Shown here: piece after piece, positions 19,260 to 28,231 of the stretch
How the letters are laid out: every line of letters begins with the position of its first letter
Position numbering within the stretch: position 1 is the stretch's first letter
DNA from: Paenibacillus profundus
GTDB taxonomy: Bacteria; Bacillota; Bacilli; Paenibacillales; Paenibacillaceae
NCBI RefSeq assembly: GCF_021369635.1
Contig: NZ_JAJNBZ010000003.1
Coordinates: forward strand, 186,168-250,167
DNA: 64,000 bases
Direction: 5' to 3'
Made by a program: the position numbers and the translations under genes
Notes under the pieces: model-generated
What the model was told of the DNA's origin: nothing
The model's input: only the letters and a program-made list of their open reading frames with translations
The model's database searches: none

Positions 19260-20243
19260 ATGAATGACGCTGCCGGCGAATCCGCGCGCCATTCGCGATT
19301 AGAGCCAACGCTTCCCGCTTCGCTTGCGCTTCCGTCGCCGCCGATGTCGCCGCTGCTTGTGGACCGCATCCCGGAGGGTGCTGACTGGCTGCATCAGCTG
19401 AAGTGGGACGGTGTCCGTATCATAGCGCAGTGCCATCGCGGCCAAGTGCGCTTGTTCTCCAAACGATTGTTGGAGAAAACCGCAATCTTTGGCGAAGTGA
19501 CGGTCACGCTGGAACGATGCGCCTCGCTTGCCGGACAATCCGTGCTGCTTGACGGCGAAGTCGTCGTCTTCGACCCGACGCTGAACCGGCCTTCATTCCC
19601 GCTCGTGCTGCAGCGTGAGCGGACGCGCAGCCAGAATCCGCTCCATACCGGCCTGCATGCCACATACGTCGTCTTTGACGTGCTCGGCATCCGCGAGCAG
19701 AACGTGAGATCACTTCCGTACGAGGAGCGGCATCATATGCTGACTGAGCTCATTCCGGAGAAGAGCGCCCACTGCTTCGTCGCAGATACATTCTCCGATG
19801 GAGCTTCGCTCTGGGAATGGGTGCAGCAGCATGAATGGGAAGGCGTCGTAAGCAAGCGCAAAGCTTCCCCCTATGTGTCGGGCAAGCAGCACCGCGATTG
19901 GTACAAGCATAAGAAGGACGTGCAGCTTGATGGCTGGGCTGTCGGCTTCCTGCTGAACGGCAAGCGCCCCGCCAGCGTCGTGCTGACGAACGAGCAGCAG
20001 CAATATATCGGAAAAGCCTCCATTGGGTTGGACGAGACCCACCGGCAACTGCTGCTCGCTTGGGCCGTTCAATATGAAGCGTCTCGCCCTGCCGTTGGAT
20101 CCATTCCAACTTCCTTGATGCGCGAACCGATCGTATGGTTCCAGCAGCCGATTCCTATTCGTGTGTCTGCGCTCGAATACACGCCGGCAGGGCAGCTGCG
20201 ACATCCGCGAATTCAAATTTTTCCGTTGTTGAACAACCTCTAA
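19260..20243 (+). CDS. ATP-dependent DNA ligase (ligase domain of LigD as a separate protein)
   Basis: 327 residues. Seals breaks in Ku-dependent repair. The adenylation motif KWDGVRI (Lys about 43) and the downstream LLDGEVVVFD, EGVVSKRK and YKHKK motifs give a complete nucleotidyltransferase core, followed by an OB domain (about 225-320). There is no polymerase or phosphoesterase domain; the polymerase is the next gene. Three bases separate it from ku, and no clear ribosome site is seen, so coupling to ku is likely. Confidence 0.93.
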   Translation: MNDAAGESARHSRLEPTLPASLALPSPPMSPLLVDRIPEGADWLHQLKWDGVRIIAQCHRGQVRLFSKRLLEKTAIFGEVTVTLERCASLAGQSVLLDGEVVVFDPTLNRPSFPLVLQRERTRSQNPLHTGLHATYVVFDVLGIREQNVRSLPYEERHHMLTELIPEKSAHCFVADTFSDGASLWEWVQQHEWEGVVSKRKASPYVSGKQHRDWYKHKKDVQLDGWAVGFLLNGKRPASVVLTNEQQQYIGKASIGLDETHRQLLLAWAVQYEASRPAVGSIPTSLMREPIVWFQQPIPIRVSALEYTPAGQLRHPRIQIFPLLNNL

Positions 20244-20291
20244 TAGGGTCAATTGGGTCACAGGAATCAGGAAACGGGAGGGAAACACTCA

Positions 20292-21200
20292 ATGGGAAAA
20301 CAAGCGTCTACTGCGTTGAATGTAGACGGCCATGAGCTTGTCATTACGAATCCGAACAAGATGCTCTGGCCAGAGATGGGGATTACGAAAGTGCGGTTCA
20401 TCCAGGAGCTCATTCGCTTGAGCCCCTTTCTGCTGCCCGCCTGCCGAGATCGCTATTTAACGACGATTCGTTATCCAGACGGCGTGGACGGCCATTTTTT
20501 TTATCAAAAAAATGCGCCTGCCCCGACACCGGCATTCGTACACACCGCTGTTCAGGAAGGGATTGAATATGTCGTCTTGCAGCATGTGCCCACGCTTATT
20601 TGGCTTGGCAATCTGGCCTGCATCGAGTACCATCCTTCCCTTCATCGGGTGCAGGATCCATTCCCTTCCGAGTGGATTATCGATCTGGATCCTTCCGTAC
20701 AGGAAGAGGAGCGAATTATGGAGGCAGCCGCGATCGTCGGTCAGCTCCTTCAGCAGCTCGGCATTCATTCCATCCCGAAGACATCCGGCGCCACTGGAGT
20801 GCAACTGGTCATACCTATTAAGAAAGGTCCTTCCTTCACCCAGTTAAAAGAGCTGGGGCTGCTGCTCGCCACCTATCTATGTGAACAGCACCCGAAGCTG
20901 TTCACGATTGAGCGCTTCAAAAAAAACCGGGGCGATCGCATCTACATTGACTACATGCAGCACGATGCCGGAAGGACGATTGCCGCACCGTACACACCGC
21001 GGGCGACACGCTATGCATCTGTATCGATGCCGCTTACTTGGGACGAGGTCCATCGCAATCCGAAGCCGCGGGAGTTCAATCTGTTGAATGCGGCGGAACG
21101 ACTGCAAGCTATCGGCGATCTCATTCAACAGGCCGTGCCTCAGCCCATTGAGGCGGTTTTACAGGCCCTGTCCGCCCAAATGCTTACGAAGCAAACATAA
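20292..21200 (+). CDS. LigD-type primase-polymerase (PolDom)
   Basis: 302 residues. Fills gaps and adds ribo-/deoxynucleotides at ends during NHEJ. ITNPNKMLWPE at the start, HFFYQKNAPAPTP, IIDLDPS (catalytic Asp pair), KTSGATGVQLVIPI and DYMQHDAGRTIAAPYTPRA are signature blocks. ATG 20292 follows GGGAGGG; 48 bases after the ligase gene. Third gene of the ku operon. Confidence 0.94.
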   Translation: MGKQASTALNVDGHELVITNPNKMLWPEMGITKVRFIQELIRLSPFLLPACRDRYLTTIRYPDGVDGHFFYQKNAPAPTPAFVHTAVQEGIEYVVLQHVPTLIWLGNLACIEYHPSLHRVQDPFPSEWIIDLDPSVQEEERIMEAAAIVGQLLQQLGIHSIPKTSGATGVQLVIPIKKGPSFTQLKELGLLLATYLCEQHPKLFTIERFKKNRGDRIYIDYMQHDAGRTIAAPYTPRATRYASVSMPLTWDEVHRNPKPREFNLLNAAERLQAIGDLIQQAVPQPIEAVLQALSAQMLTKQT

Positions 21201-21253
21201 AATTCCGATAGAGGTTGTCCCCGATGACTCATCCTGTTTTAAACAACTTCTTA

Positions 21254-21300
21254 AAAGTACGTGTTCAAAAAGGCCGCTTGGGACTTTGTGAACAACCTCT
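21254..21300. repeat. Dispersed hairpin repeat between converging genes
   Basis: ACGTGTTCAAAAAGG ... CTTTGTGAACAACCTCTTA forms a hairpin between the end of the polymerase gene and the end of cls. Could also act as a terminator. Confidence 0.6.
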
Positions 21301-22727
21301 TAGAGAAGCGGCGATAGCAACCGGGCAAAAGCCTCGGCAGTCCGCTGCCAGCGTGAGCGTCTCGCGAACGCATGATAGTCAATCTCTACACTATCCGCAA
21401 AGTCTTGGTGGAAGTCTTCCTCCAAACGATCGATTGCGTGTTCATCAAACAGCACCGCATTTAATTCGAAATTGCTGAAGAAGCTCCGCATATCCAGATT
21501 CGCCGTACCGACCGAAGCGAGCGTACGATCCATAATGAATGTCTTTGCATGGGCAAAGCCTTTTTGATATTGATAGAAAGTAACACCCGCCTGCATCAGT
21601 TCCTCGACATACGATAAGGAAGCCCAGTCCACAATCTTCGAATCCGACTTGCCTGGAATGATGATACGCACGTCAATGCCGCTCACTGCCGCCGTCTTGA
21701 GTGACAATTGAATGCTGGGGTCGGGAATGAAATACGGCGTTATAATCCATACTCTATCCTTCGCCGTACTCAATGCCCCGAAAAATAGCTCCTGAATGGC
21801 ATCCCAGTTCGTATCCGGTCCGCTTGAGATCATCTTCACCTGCTCCTGTCCAGAGCAATGATGTTCCGGGAACATATCCGAACGGGTCAATGCCTCTTCC
21901 TTCACGAACGACCAATCATGCAAAAATACGGCCTGTAATGCGTATACCGCATCCCCTTCTACCCGCAGATGCGTATCCCGCCAGAAGCCAAGCTTGCGGT
22001 TCAGGCCCAAGTAATCGTCTCCGATATTAATGCCGCCCACAAAGCCTGTCTTTCCATCCACGACTAGAATTTTGCGATGATTGCGGTAATTCAAGCGGCG
22101 GCGGAAGAAGGAAACCGACAACGGCAAAAACCAATGAAACTCTATGCCTGCTTCCCGAAATTTGCGCAAAAATTTGTGCCGCAGCTCAATGCTCCCCACT
22201 CCATCCGCAATGATGCGCACCTTTACGCCTTCTCTCGCCTTGGCAATGAGAGCGTCTTGAAACATCGTTCCGATGCCGTCATCCCGCAAAATGTAAAATT
22301 CCATATGGATATGGCGCTCCGCCGCACGAATCGCCTCAAGCATGGATTCGAAGGTGGCTTGACCATTCGTCAGCACCTTCGTTCGGTTGCGGCCTGTAAT
22401 CGGGCTCGCGGACAACGAAGAAATCAAAGCGAACAGCCTCGCTTGTCCTTGCATTTCACGGTTATTCAATTCCGATACATTTCGTATCTCTCGAAACTGC
22501 ACCTGGTCGCGCTTGCTCATATCATCCGCCCATAGCTCCCGCTTCCTTACCCGGCGGCGGGCTGTATATTCCTGGGCTAGAAAATAGTACATCACAAAGC
22601 CGATGAGCGGAAAACAGAACAGGATGAGCAGCCATGCAACGGCTTTGGAAGGATGCTTATACTCCAATAGCACGATCGTAATGATTTGAAAAACATAAAT
22701 GAGCAGCGCCACTACGACCCATATCAT
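21300..22727 (-). CDS. cls: Cardiolipin synthase (phospholipase D family)
   Basis: 475 residues. Makes cardiolipin from two phosphatidylglycerol molecules at the membrane. Two N-terminal membrane helices (about 2-24 and 32-52), then two HKD motifs: HRKILVVDGKTGFVGGIN (about 218) and HAKTFIMDRTLASVGTAN (about 393). ATG 22727 has GGAGG upstream. The stop codon overlaps the dispersed repeat. Converges with the ku operon. Confidence 0.96.
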   Translation of the reverse strand: MIWVVVALLIYVFQIITIVLLEYKHPSKAVAWLLILFCFPLIGFVMYYFLAQEYTARRRVRKRELWADDMSKRDQVQFREIRNVSELNNREMQGQARLFALISSLSASPITGRNRTKVLTNGQATFESMLEAIRAAERHIHMEFYILRDDGIGTMFQDALIAKAREGVKVRIIADGVGSIELRHKFLRKFREAGIEFHWFLPLSVSFFRRRLNYRNHRKILVVDGKTGFVGGINIGDDYLGLNRKLGFWRDTHLRVEGDAVYALQAVFLHDWSFVKEEALTRSDMFPEHHCSGQEQVKMISSGPDTNWDAIQELFFGALSTAKDRVWIITPYFIPDPSIQLSLKTAAVSGIDVRIIIPGKSDSKIVDWASLSYVEELMQAGVTFYQYQKGFAHAKTFIMDRTLASVGTANLDMRSFFSNFELNAVLFDEHAIDRLEEDFHQDFADSVEIDYHAFARRSRWQRTAEAFARLLSPLL

Positions 22728-22829
22728 AATAAGGTTAACCTCCGAACTCGTTAAGAAATTACATATTTTAATCTATATCATAATTTGGGGCGGGGCGAAA
22801 CGGAAATCCGGTCATGAATCTTCGCGGTC

Positions 22830-22860
22830 AAAAGTGGACTTTTTGAACACTTCTTTTAGC
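22830..22860. repeat. Dispersed repeat, half copy
   Basis: GTCAAAAGTGGACTTTTTGAACACTTC in the 220-base gap upstream of the PBP gene. Confidence 0.5.
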
Positions 22861-22949
22861 CTTTGCAGTGCCTTCTATGCCTTGCGCTACAATAACAATC
22901 AAGGTAAAGTAAATATTACCATTCGAATCGGGCAAGGAGGATTTTACCA

Positions 22950-25151
22950 ATGAATCAGAGGATACGATTGCGTGTCATCGTTCTCGGTATGCTCATGGTA
23001 TGCGTCTTTATCGTATTAATCATACGCACATTCTGGATTCAAGTCGTAAACTATAACTTTTACATGGAAAGCAACCTGCGAACCTGGGCCCGCAGCGAAG
23101 TGCTTCAGGCGAAGCGCGGCACGATCTACGACCGCAATCACAAGCCTCTGGCGCTGGAAGCCTCCGCATATAACCTCGTGCTGTTTCCGAAAGAGATTGC
23201 AGAGCTTAAGCAGGAAGACAAGGTGGCCAGCGGCTTGCATAATCTCATTGGCAAGCCGCGATCCGAGCTGGAAGATCTCATCAAGCGAACGAAGCAGCAG
23301 CAAGTGGAAGTTCACACACAAGGCTGGAATATGGATTATACCCAACTGGATCGCTTCAAGGAGCATTTCGGGGAATATAACGACTTTGGCGAATGGCTGC
23401 ATTTCCCAGACTATGGCGTTGGCCTTCTAAAAGCGACGAAGCGTTACTATCCTTATAATGAATTAGCCGCCCATGTTGTCGGCTACATTAACAAGGAAGG
23501 CGAAGCGATCTCGGGAACTGAAGCAAAATACGACGCTCTTCTCCAAGGCCAAGACGGCAAGGTGGAGTTCCTGAAGGATAACCGAGGCAATCCCATTCCA
23601 AGCGGCAAGGAGACGATCCGATACCCGACGGACGGAGAATCGGTAACGTTGACGATAGATATTGAAATTCAGCGTTTTCTGAATGATGCAATGAAGCAGG
23701 TGATGGCAGAATGGCGCCCGCACAAAGCGATGGGCGTCGTCATGGATCCGAACACGATGGAGGTGCTCGCCATGACCTCCATGCCAGACTTCAATCCGAA
23801 CAGCTACTGGAAGATTCCCGACATCGGCGCCTTGACGAATCATACGATCCACTTCGGGTACGAGCCTGGCTCCACCTTCAAATTAGTCACGTTAGCCGCG
23901 GCTATCGAGGAAGGTGTATTCCGGGCGGAGGATCATTTCAAATCCGGACACATCACCGTGTCAGGGAGCCGGAGCCCCATTCACGATGTCAAAACTGAAG
24001 GATGGGGTTACATCAGTTATCAGGAAGGACTGGAGAAGTCAAGTAATGTCGCCTTCATCAAGCTCGGGCTCGAACAGCTTGGGGCGGACAAGCTTAAAGA
24101 CTACATTACCCGCTTCGGCTTCGCGAAGCAGACCGGTATCGAATTAGGCAGCGAATCCAAACCAATCATTGCCTTCGAGCGGCCTTCCGAAATCGCTACG
24201 GCAACCTTTGGTCAAGGCGGGATTATCGTCAATTCGCTCCAGCTCGCCACCTCCTATGCAGCGATTGCGAATGGCGGGACGTGGAAGCAGCCGAGCATCA
24301 TTCACACTCCTGCCTCTTCACCGCGCGGCGAACGGCGCATCGTGTCCGCTGCCACGGCCAAAGAAGTAACCGAACGCTTGGAGAAGGTCATCCTTAATGG
24401 CACGGGTAAGCCTGCCTATATCGACGGCTATCGTGTAGCTGGCAAGACGGGGACGGCCCAGATTCCAGAGGGACGCGGCTATTCCAAAACAACTTGGCTC
24501 ATTTCCTTCGTCGGTTATGCGCCCGCAGACAATCCGAAGGCGGTCGTCGCTATTGTCGTGGATCAGCCGCAGATGAACGGAGACTATACCCTTGGAGGCC
24601 GTGTGGCAATGCCCGCCTTCCGCGACACGATGCTGCGCACGATGCAGTATATGGGCGTCAAGCCGGAAAAGAACGTTGCAGACACGTCGCGCACAGCCGA
24701 TTCTGCCGGGGGCGCAGGGAACCAGAGCGGGCCGAAGCCGCAGGCAACCACTGGGAATTACATCGCGCAGGAAGTCAAGGCTGCCGTCGCATCCATTAAG
24801 CAGGAAAGTCTCGATGCGGTCGTGCTGGGCAACGGTTCGAAGGTGCTTGAGCAATATCCGTCAGAAGGGACAAAGCTGTTCACGGAGGAAGCAGTCTACT
24901 TGGTGACGGACAAGCGCGAACGAATCAAGCTGCCTTCCCTATCAGGTCTGCCGTTGCGCGATGCGCTCGCTATCTGTCAATTGCTCGAATGGAAGGTAGA
25001 TATTGAGGGGGAAGGTTACGTCGTTAAGCAAGAGGAACAGAATCAGGACGGAAATCGACGTGTAAAGCTGTTTTTGGCATCCGGCCACTCGATCTATAAG
25101 CAGCGGAACGCTGATCAGGACGCCGCAGAGACAGCTGATGTAAAAGAGTGA
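22950..25151 (+). CDS. Class B penicillin-binding protein (PBP2B/SpoVD type) with PASTA domain
   Basis: 733 residues. Transpeptidase that cross-links peptidoglycan. Membrane anchor at about 7-28, dimerisation domain starting AKRGTIYDRNHKPLA (about 55), transpeptidase with S308TFK, S364SN and K499TGT, and a C-terminal PASTA-like domain (about 652-710). ATG follows AAGGAGG. Whether it is for division or sporulation (SpoVD) cannot be decided here; the genes that usually flank either (mraW, ftsL, murE) are absent. It starts a three-gene set with an M23 peptidase and bactofilin. Confidence 0.93.
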   Translation: MNQRIRLRVIVLGMLMVCVFIVLIIRTFWIQVVNYNFYMESNLRTWARSEVLQAKRGTIYDRNHKPLALEASAYNLVLFPKEIAELKQEDKVASGLHNLIGKPRSELEDLIKRTKQQQVEVHTQGWNMDYTQLDRFKEHFGEYNDFGEWLHFPDYGVGLLKATKRYYPYNELAAHVVGYINKEGEAISGTEAKYDALLQGQDGKVEFLKDNRGNPIPSGKETIRYPTDGESVTLTIDIEIQRFLNDAMKQVMAEWRPHKAMGVVMDPNTMEVLAMTSMPDFNPNSYWKIPDIGALTNHTIHFGYEPGSTFKLVTLAAAIEEGVFRAEDHFKSGHITVSGSRSPIHDVKTEGWGYISYQEGLEKSSNVAFIKLGLEQLGADKLKDYITRFGFAKQTGIELGSESKPIIAFERPSEIATATFGQGGIIVNSLQLATSYAAIANGGTWKQPSIIHTPASSPRGERRIVSAATAKEVTERLEKVILNGTGKPAYIDGYRVAGKTGTAQIPEGRGYSKTTWLISFVGYAPADNPKAVVAIVVDQPQMNGDYTLGGRVAMPAFRDTMLRTMQYMGVKPEKNVADTSRTADSAGGAGNQSGPKPQATTGNYIAQEVKAAVASIKQESLDAVVLGNGSKVLEQYPSEGTKLFTEEAVYLVTDKRERIKLPSLSGLPLRDALAICQLLEWKVDIEGEGYVVKQEEQNQDGNRRVKLFLASGHSIYKQRNADQDAAETADVKE

Positions 25152-25236
25152 CGAAATAAAAAGGTATGTTTGGAGAGACAATTGAATAGAGTGCAATAGA
25201 GAGTAAACTTGCAGTTGACGCTAAAGCCGAGGTGAT

Positions 25237-26340
25237 ATGATGAAACGGCGTTGGTGGAAGGGAAGAATGACGTTACTTGTCATCCGCGACGCGGAACAGA
25301 CGGTCAGACAATTGAATATGTCGAAAATGCTAATTGTCTCCGTTCCGATTGCCGCTGTACTGTCCATATCCGGTCTTATTTTAAGCATGCAGTGGAAATC
25401 GGCCGCTCACATTCGCGATTTGGAAGGCCAGCTCTCCAATCAATCGTTAGCATTGAACATTACCGTGAAGGATAAAGATGAGGCGATTCGTGTGCTGCAG
25501 AACGAGATCGTCCGCCTCTCCTCCGAGACTCAATCGGTCAAAGACCGCGTGGAACAGATGAGTAATCTAGAGATGCAGATGCAGCAGTTCGTCGAGGGCT
25601 ATATCGACGTCCGAACGGAAAAAGATAGTCCATCAACCTATACGGCTCGGCACACCGCTTGGAACGAGCGCGTTCAAGTCGGCGGCGAGGAACAAAAGGT
25701 GCGCTCAGAGCAGATTATCGATCTTGCCCATCGTTCCAGCTTCGATCTGGAACAGGTTCGCCACATGCTCGCCACAGTACAGCAGAGCGCTCCTGCTACA
25801 ATGAAGCAGGCGCTTACGAAACAAACGACGATAGACGGAACGCCGTCCATCTGGCCGACGACGTCACGCCGCATCACATCCAGCTTCGGATACCGGCAGG
25901 ACCCCCTCAACAGGCGAGCCGCCTTCCATGCAGGTATCGACATCGGCGGCGAGATGGGCGACCCGGTATATGCCGCTGCAGACGGCGATGTCATTGAAGC
26001 CGGATTCAATTCAGGCCGCGGCCACTATATTATTATCCGCCACGTCAATCAGCTGGACACTTGGTATATGCATTTGCAGCGTATCGATGTCGAGGCAGGA
26101 TCGCGGGTGGCAAAAGGGGATGAAATCGCGAAGGTTGGCAGTACGGGGCGCAGTACCGGGCCTCACCTTCACTTCCAGGTTGTGCAGAAAAGCGAGCCGA
26201 TTGACCCGCTTCCGTTCGTAGGGAGCGCCCCGTCCGTGACATCCGCTTCTTCTTCAACCAGTCAGCCTTCCCCGTTAAATCGCCGGCCTGTCCTGCCGAA
26301 GGAGCCGCAGCTATCGTCAGGCAGCAGAGAGAAATATTAA
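25237..26340 (+). CDS. Membrane-anchored M23 peptidoglycan endopeptidase
   Basis: 367 residues. A basic N-terminus, one membrane helix (about 31-51), a coiled coil (about 55-120), then an M23 (LytM) domain at 240-320 with SFGYRQDP, HAGIDIG (metal His/Asp) and HLHFQV, all zinc ligands present, and a Ser/Pro-rich tail. It cleaves peptide cross-bridges outside the membrane. The ATG follows CCGAGGTGAT. Coupled with a bactofilin gene 26 bases downstream, a pairing known from bacteria where bactofilins position M23 enzymes. Topology resembles SpoIIQ, so sporulation is an alternative. Confidence 0.92.
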   Translation: MMKRRWWKGRMTLLVIRDAEQTVRQLNMSKMLIVSVPIAAVLSISGLILSMQWKSAAHIRDLEGQLSNQSLALNITVKDKDEAIRVLQNEIVRLSSETQSVKDRVEQMSNLEMQMQQFVEGYIDVRTEKDSPSTYTARHTAWNERVQVGGEEQKVRSEQIIDLAHRSSFDLEQVRHMLATVQQSAPATMKQALTKQTTIDGTPSIWPTTSRRITSSFGYRQDPLNRRAAFHAGIDIGGEMGDPVYAAADGDVIEAGFNSGRGHYIIIRHVNQLDTWYMHLQRIDVEAGSRVAKGDEIAKVGSTGRSTGPHLHFQVVQKSEPIDPLPFVGSAPSVTSASSSTSQPSPLNRRPVLPKEPQLSSGSREKY

Positions 26341-26366
26341 CTGCGCCATATAAGGAGGTATCACAC

Positions 26367-26819
26367 ATGTTCCGTCGTCGTGCAGCGTATCAGCCGAAGC
26401 AAACCGACACTTTTATCGGGCCTGGCACAGCATTCGAAGGTAACATCCATTGTGAATCCAATATCCGCATTGACGGAAAATTCAAAGGGGAAATTACAAG
26501 CAGCGGCTCCATCACGATCGGTGAACGCGGTGAAGCGCACTCCACGCTGTCCGCCAGCTTCATCGTCATTGCCGGTACCGTCGTCGGCGACATACATACT
26601 TCCGGCAAGCTGCTTATCACTTCAACCGGCCAAGTATGCGGCAATTGCGAATCCGGGTTGCTCGTTATCGAAGAAGGTGGGATATTGAACGGAACCAGTC
26701 TCGTAGAGCGGCTGGCCCCTACTGAAGATCATTCGGGCGCCCACAAAGGAAAACGCAAGGCGGAAGGAAGCAATTCGGAAACAGAGGAGAAAAAGGTGAA
26801 CGAGAAGCAAGCGGGGTAG
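26367..26819 (+). CDS. Bactofilin (polymer-forming cytoskeletal protein)
   Basis: 150 residues. The core (about 14-115) has the repeating short beta-strand pattern of bactofilins: FIGPGTAFEGNI, NIRIDGKFKGEI, SITIGERGEAH, IVIAGTVVGDIH, KLLITSTGQVCGN. A charged Lys/Glu tail follows. Bactofilins polymerise without nucleotide and act as membrane scaffolds. AAGGAGG precedes the ATG. Two Cys (GQVCGNCES) are unusual. The terminator stem overlaps the stop codon. Confidence 0.93.
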   Translation: MFRRRAAYQPKQTDTFIGPGTAFEGNIHCESNIRIDGKFKGEITSSGSITIGERGEAHSTLSASFIVIAGTVVGDIHTSGKLLITSTGQVCGNCESGLLVIEEGGILNGTSLVERLAPTEDHSGAHKGKRKAEGSNSETEEKKVNEKQAG

Positions 26820-26838
26820 CGCTTGCTTCTCGTTCCAT
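26800..26838 (+). terminator. Terminator of PBP-M23-bactofilin genes
   Basis: GAGAAGCAAGC ggggtag CGCTTGCTTCTC followed by GTTCC; the 11-bp stem overlaps the bactofilin stop codon. The T-run is weak, but the stem is strong and could also serve the opposing EPS operon. Confidence 0.6.
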
Positions 26839-26874
26839 ATATAGAGGAAGAAGAATTACCGGTAGGAAAGATGC

Positions 26875-27090
26875 TTAATTCGGATAGCCGTACGCCGTTT
26901 CCGACATGACCGCTCTCCATAGCATTTGTAACGGTGTATAGGCTGCTATGCAGGGTTGACACGCGCCTAATGGTATACGTCCATAATAAAATCCTGTTCG
27001 AAAATGCAGCATGGAATGTTCCTCGTCGAGCATCTGTCCGCACCCAATACAATATATCGCTTGCTCGGTTTGCCGCATGTCCGTCTTCAT
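26875..27090 (-). CDS. Small CxxC...CxxC protein, unknown
   Basis: 71 residues from ATG 27090, preceded by AAGGGGAG. YCIGCGQ (about 13-18) and GACQPC (about 46-51) form a zinc-ribbon-like pair; the remainder is aromatic-rich. It is the last gene downstream of the LCP gene, at an 80-base distance. I considered the anti-sigma factor Gin, which also has two CxxC pairs, but spacing and flanking residues do not match well. Function not assigned. Confidence 0.55.
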   Translation of the reverse strand: MKTDMRQTEQAIYCIGCGQMLDEEHSMLHFRTGFYYGRIPLGACQPCIAAYTPLQMLWRAVMSETAYGYPN

Positions 27091-27170
27091 TAGGCACTCC
27101 CCTTTGCATCGATTGTCCGCTCTCACGTTACAATTCGTATCATAAATGTAAAGTATTGTGAATACATTTG

Positions 27171-28202
27171 TCAAGGTGTATCATCCAAATTTTTATAAAT
27201 ATTTTTCCTCACCCGCTGCCTCTCCTGATCATCGACAAGCAAATAATAAATTCCGCCAATTTTCGCGCCCTTGCCCTGCAGTGTGTCATGCTCCACATTA
27301 TTAATCTCCGAGCGATAATGAAGCCATAAATCGGACCACTGCTCAAACCGGATGTTCGTGCGCACATACCGTTTTACGTGGTCGAGCAGAGTGCCCCAAC
27401 TGGCAGCCGAGCTGAGACGGCCCGCTTTATGCAGCATCGCCTGCAGCACTTGCCTTTGCCGGCTCATTCGGCCGAAATCACCATCCGGGTCCTGCTTGCG
27501 CATGCGGACAAATTTCAACGCATCACTGCCGCTTAAATGAATATTCCCTTGTTGAAACACGGCTCCATCCAAATCAAAGTCAAACGCGTTCGCTACATCC
27601 ACGCCATCGATTGCGTCGATCATGGCCGTAAAGCCATCCATATTCGTCTTCACATAAAAGTGGACAGGCGCCTGAAGCAGCTTCTCCACGGTCGCTACGG
27701 TCATCAGCACACCGCCGAAGGCGTAGGCGTGATTGATTTTATCCTCTGTGCTTGTCCCCTCAATCCTTGTTCTCGTATCCCGCGGAATGCTCAGAATAGA
27801 TGCCGTTCCCCGCTTCGGCTGAACCGTAACGAACGCAAGCGTATCAGAGCGGCCGCGATCCCCGTCCCGTTCATCGACTCCAATGAGGAGCAGCGTGAAT
27901 GGGTCCTGGGCGGATAAATCGGGCATACCGCCGTCATGCACGGATAGCGGTGCGCGGTTGCGGTCAGCATCCGAACCTGCGGACAGCTTAGGAAGGTCCG
28001 TTCGGCCGGAATTCGCCCCATCGGATGTCAGAAACGACGGCCTTTCGCGGGAAGGAAGCGGCTCATACATCGTATCTGCCGTCTCTTTAAGCATGTACCA
28101 TACCGTAATGCACCCCACCGTCCCGGCAATCAGAAGGGTGCCGAACATCACAAAGGCGACCTTGTGCCAAGGCCGCCAACGATTCCATAGTTGCTTCATC
28201 AT
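27171..28202 (-). CDS. LytR-CpsA-Psr (LCP) family glycopolymer ligase
   Basis: 343 residues. Attaches undecaprenyl-linked glycopolymers (teichoic acid, capsule) to peptidoglycan. Short cytoplasmic start, one membrane helix (about 14-37), Ser/Arg-rich linker, then the LCP domain from about 105: LLLIGVDERDGDRGRSDTLAFVTVQP, ILSIPRDTRTRI, KINHAYAFGG, and FVRMRKQDPDGDFGRMSRQRQVL. All arginine/aspartate pyrophosphate-binding residues are there. ATG 28202 follows GGAGGGGTT; the open frame further upstream overlaps rfbD antisense-free region and lacks a site. At the end of the EPS operon, it may anchor the polymer. Confidence 0.94.
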   Translation of the reverse strand: MMKQLWNRWRPWHKVAFVMFGTLLIAGTVGCITVWYMLKETADTMYEPLPSRERPSFLTSDGANSGRTDLPKLSAGSDADRNRAPLSVHDGGMPDLSAQDPFTLLLIGVDERDGDRGRSDTLAFVTVQPKRGTASILSIPRDTRTRIEGTSTEDKINHAYAFGGVLMTVATVEKLLQAPVHFYVKTNMDGFTAMIDAIDGVDVANAFDFDLDGAVFQQGNIHLSGSDALKFVRMRKQDPDGDFGRMSRQRQVLQAMLHKAGRLSSAASWGTLLDHVKRYVRTNIRFEQWSDLWLHYRSEINNVEHDTLQGKGAKIGGIYYLLVDDQERQRVRKNIYKNLDDTP

Positions 28203-28231
28203 AACCCCTCCGGGTACCGGTAATATTTCTT

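Noticed and set aside
26875-27090. Gin-type anti-sigma factor
   Set aside because: Two CxxC pairs are shared, but their spacing and the other conserved Gin residues are missing; left as unknown.
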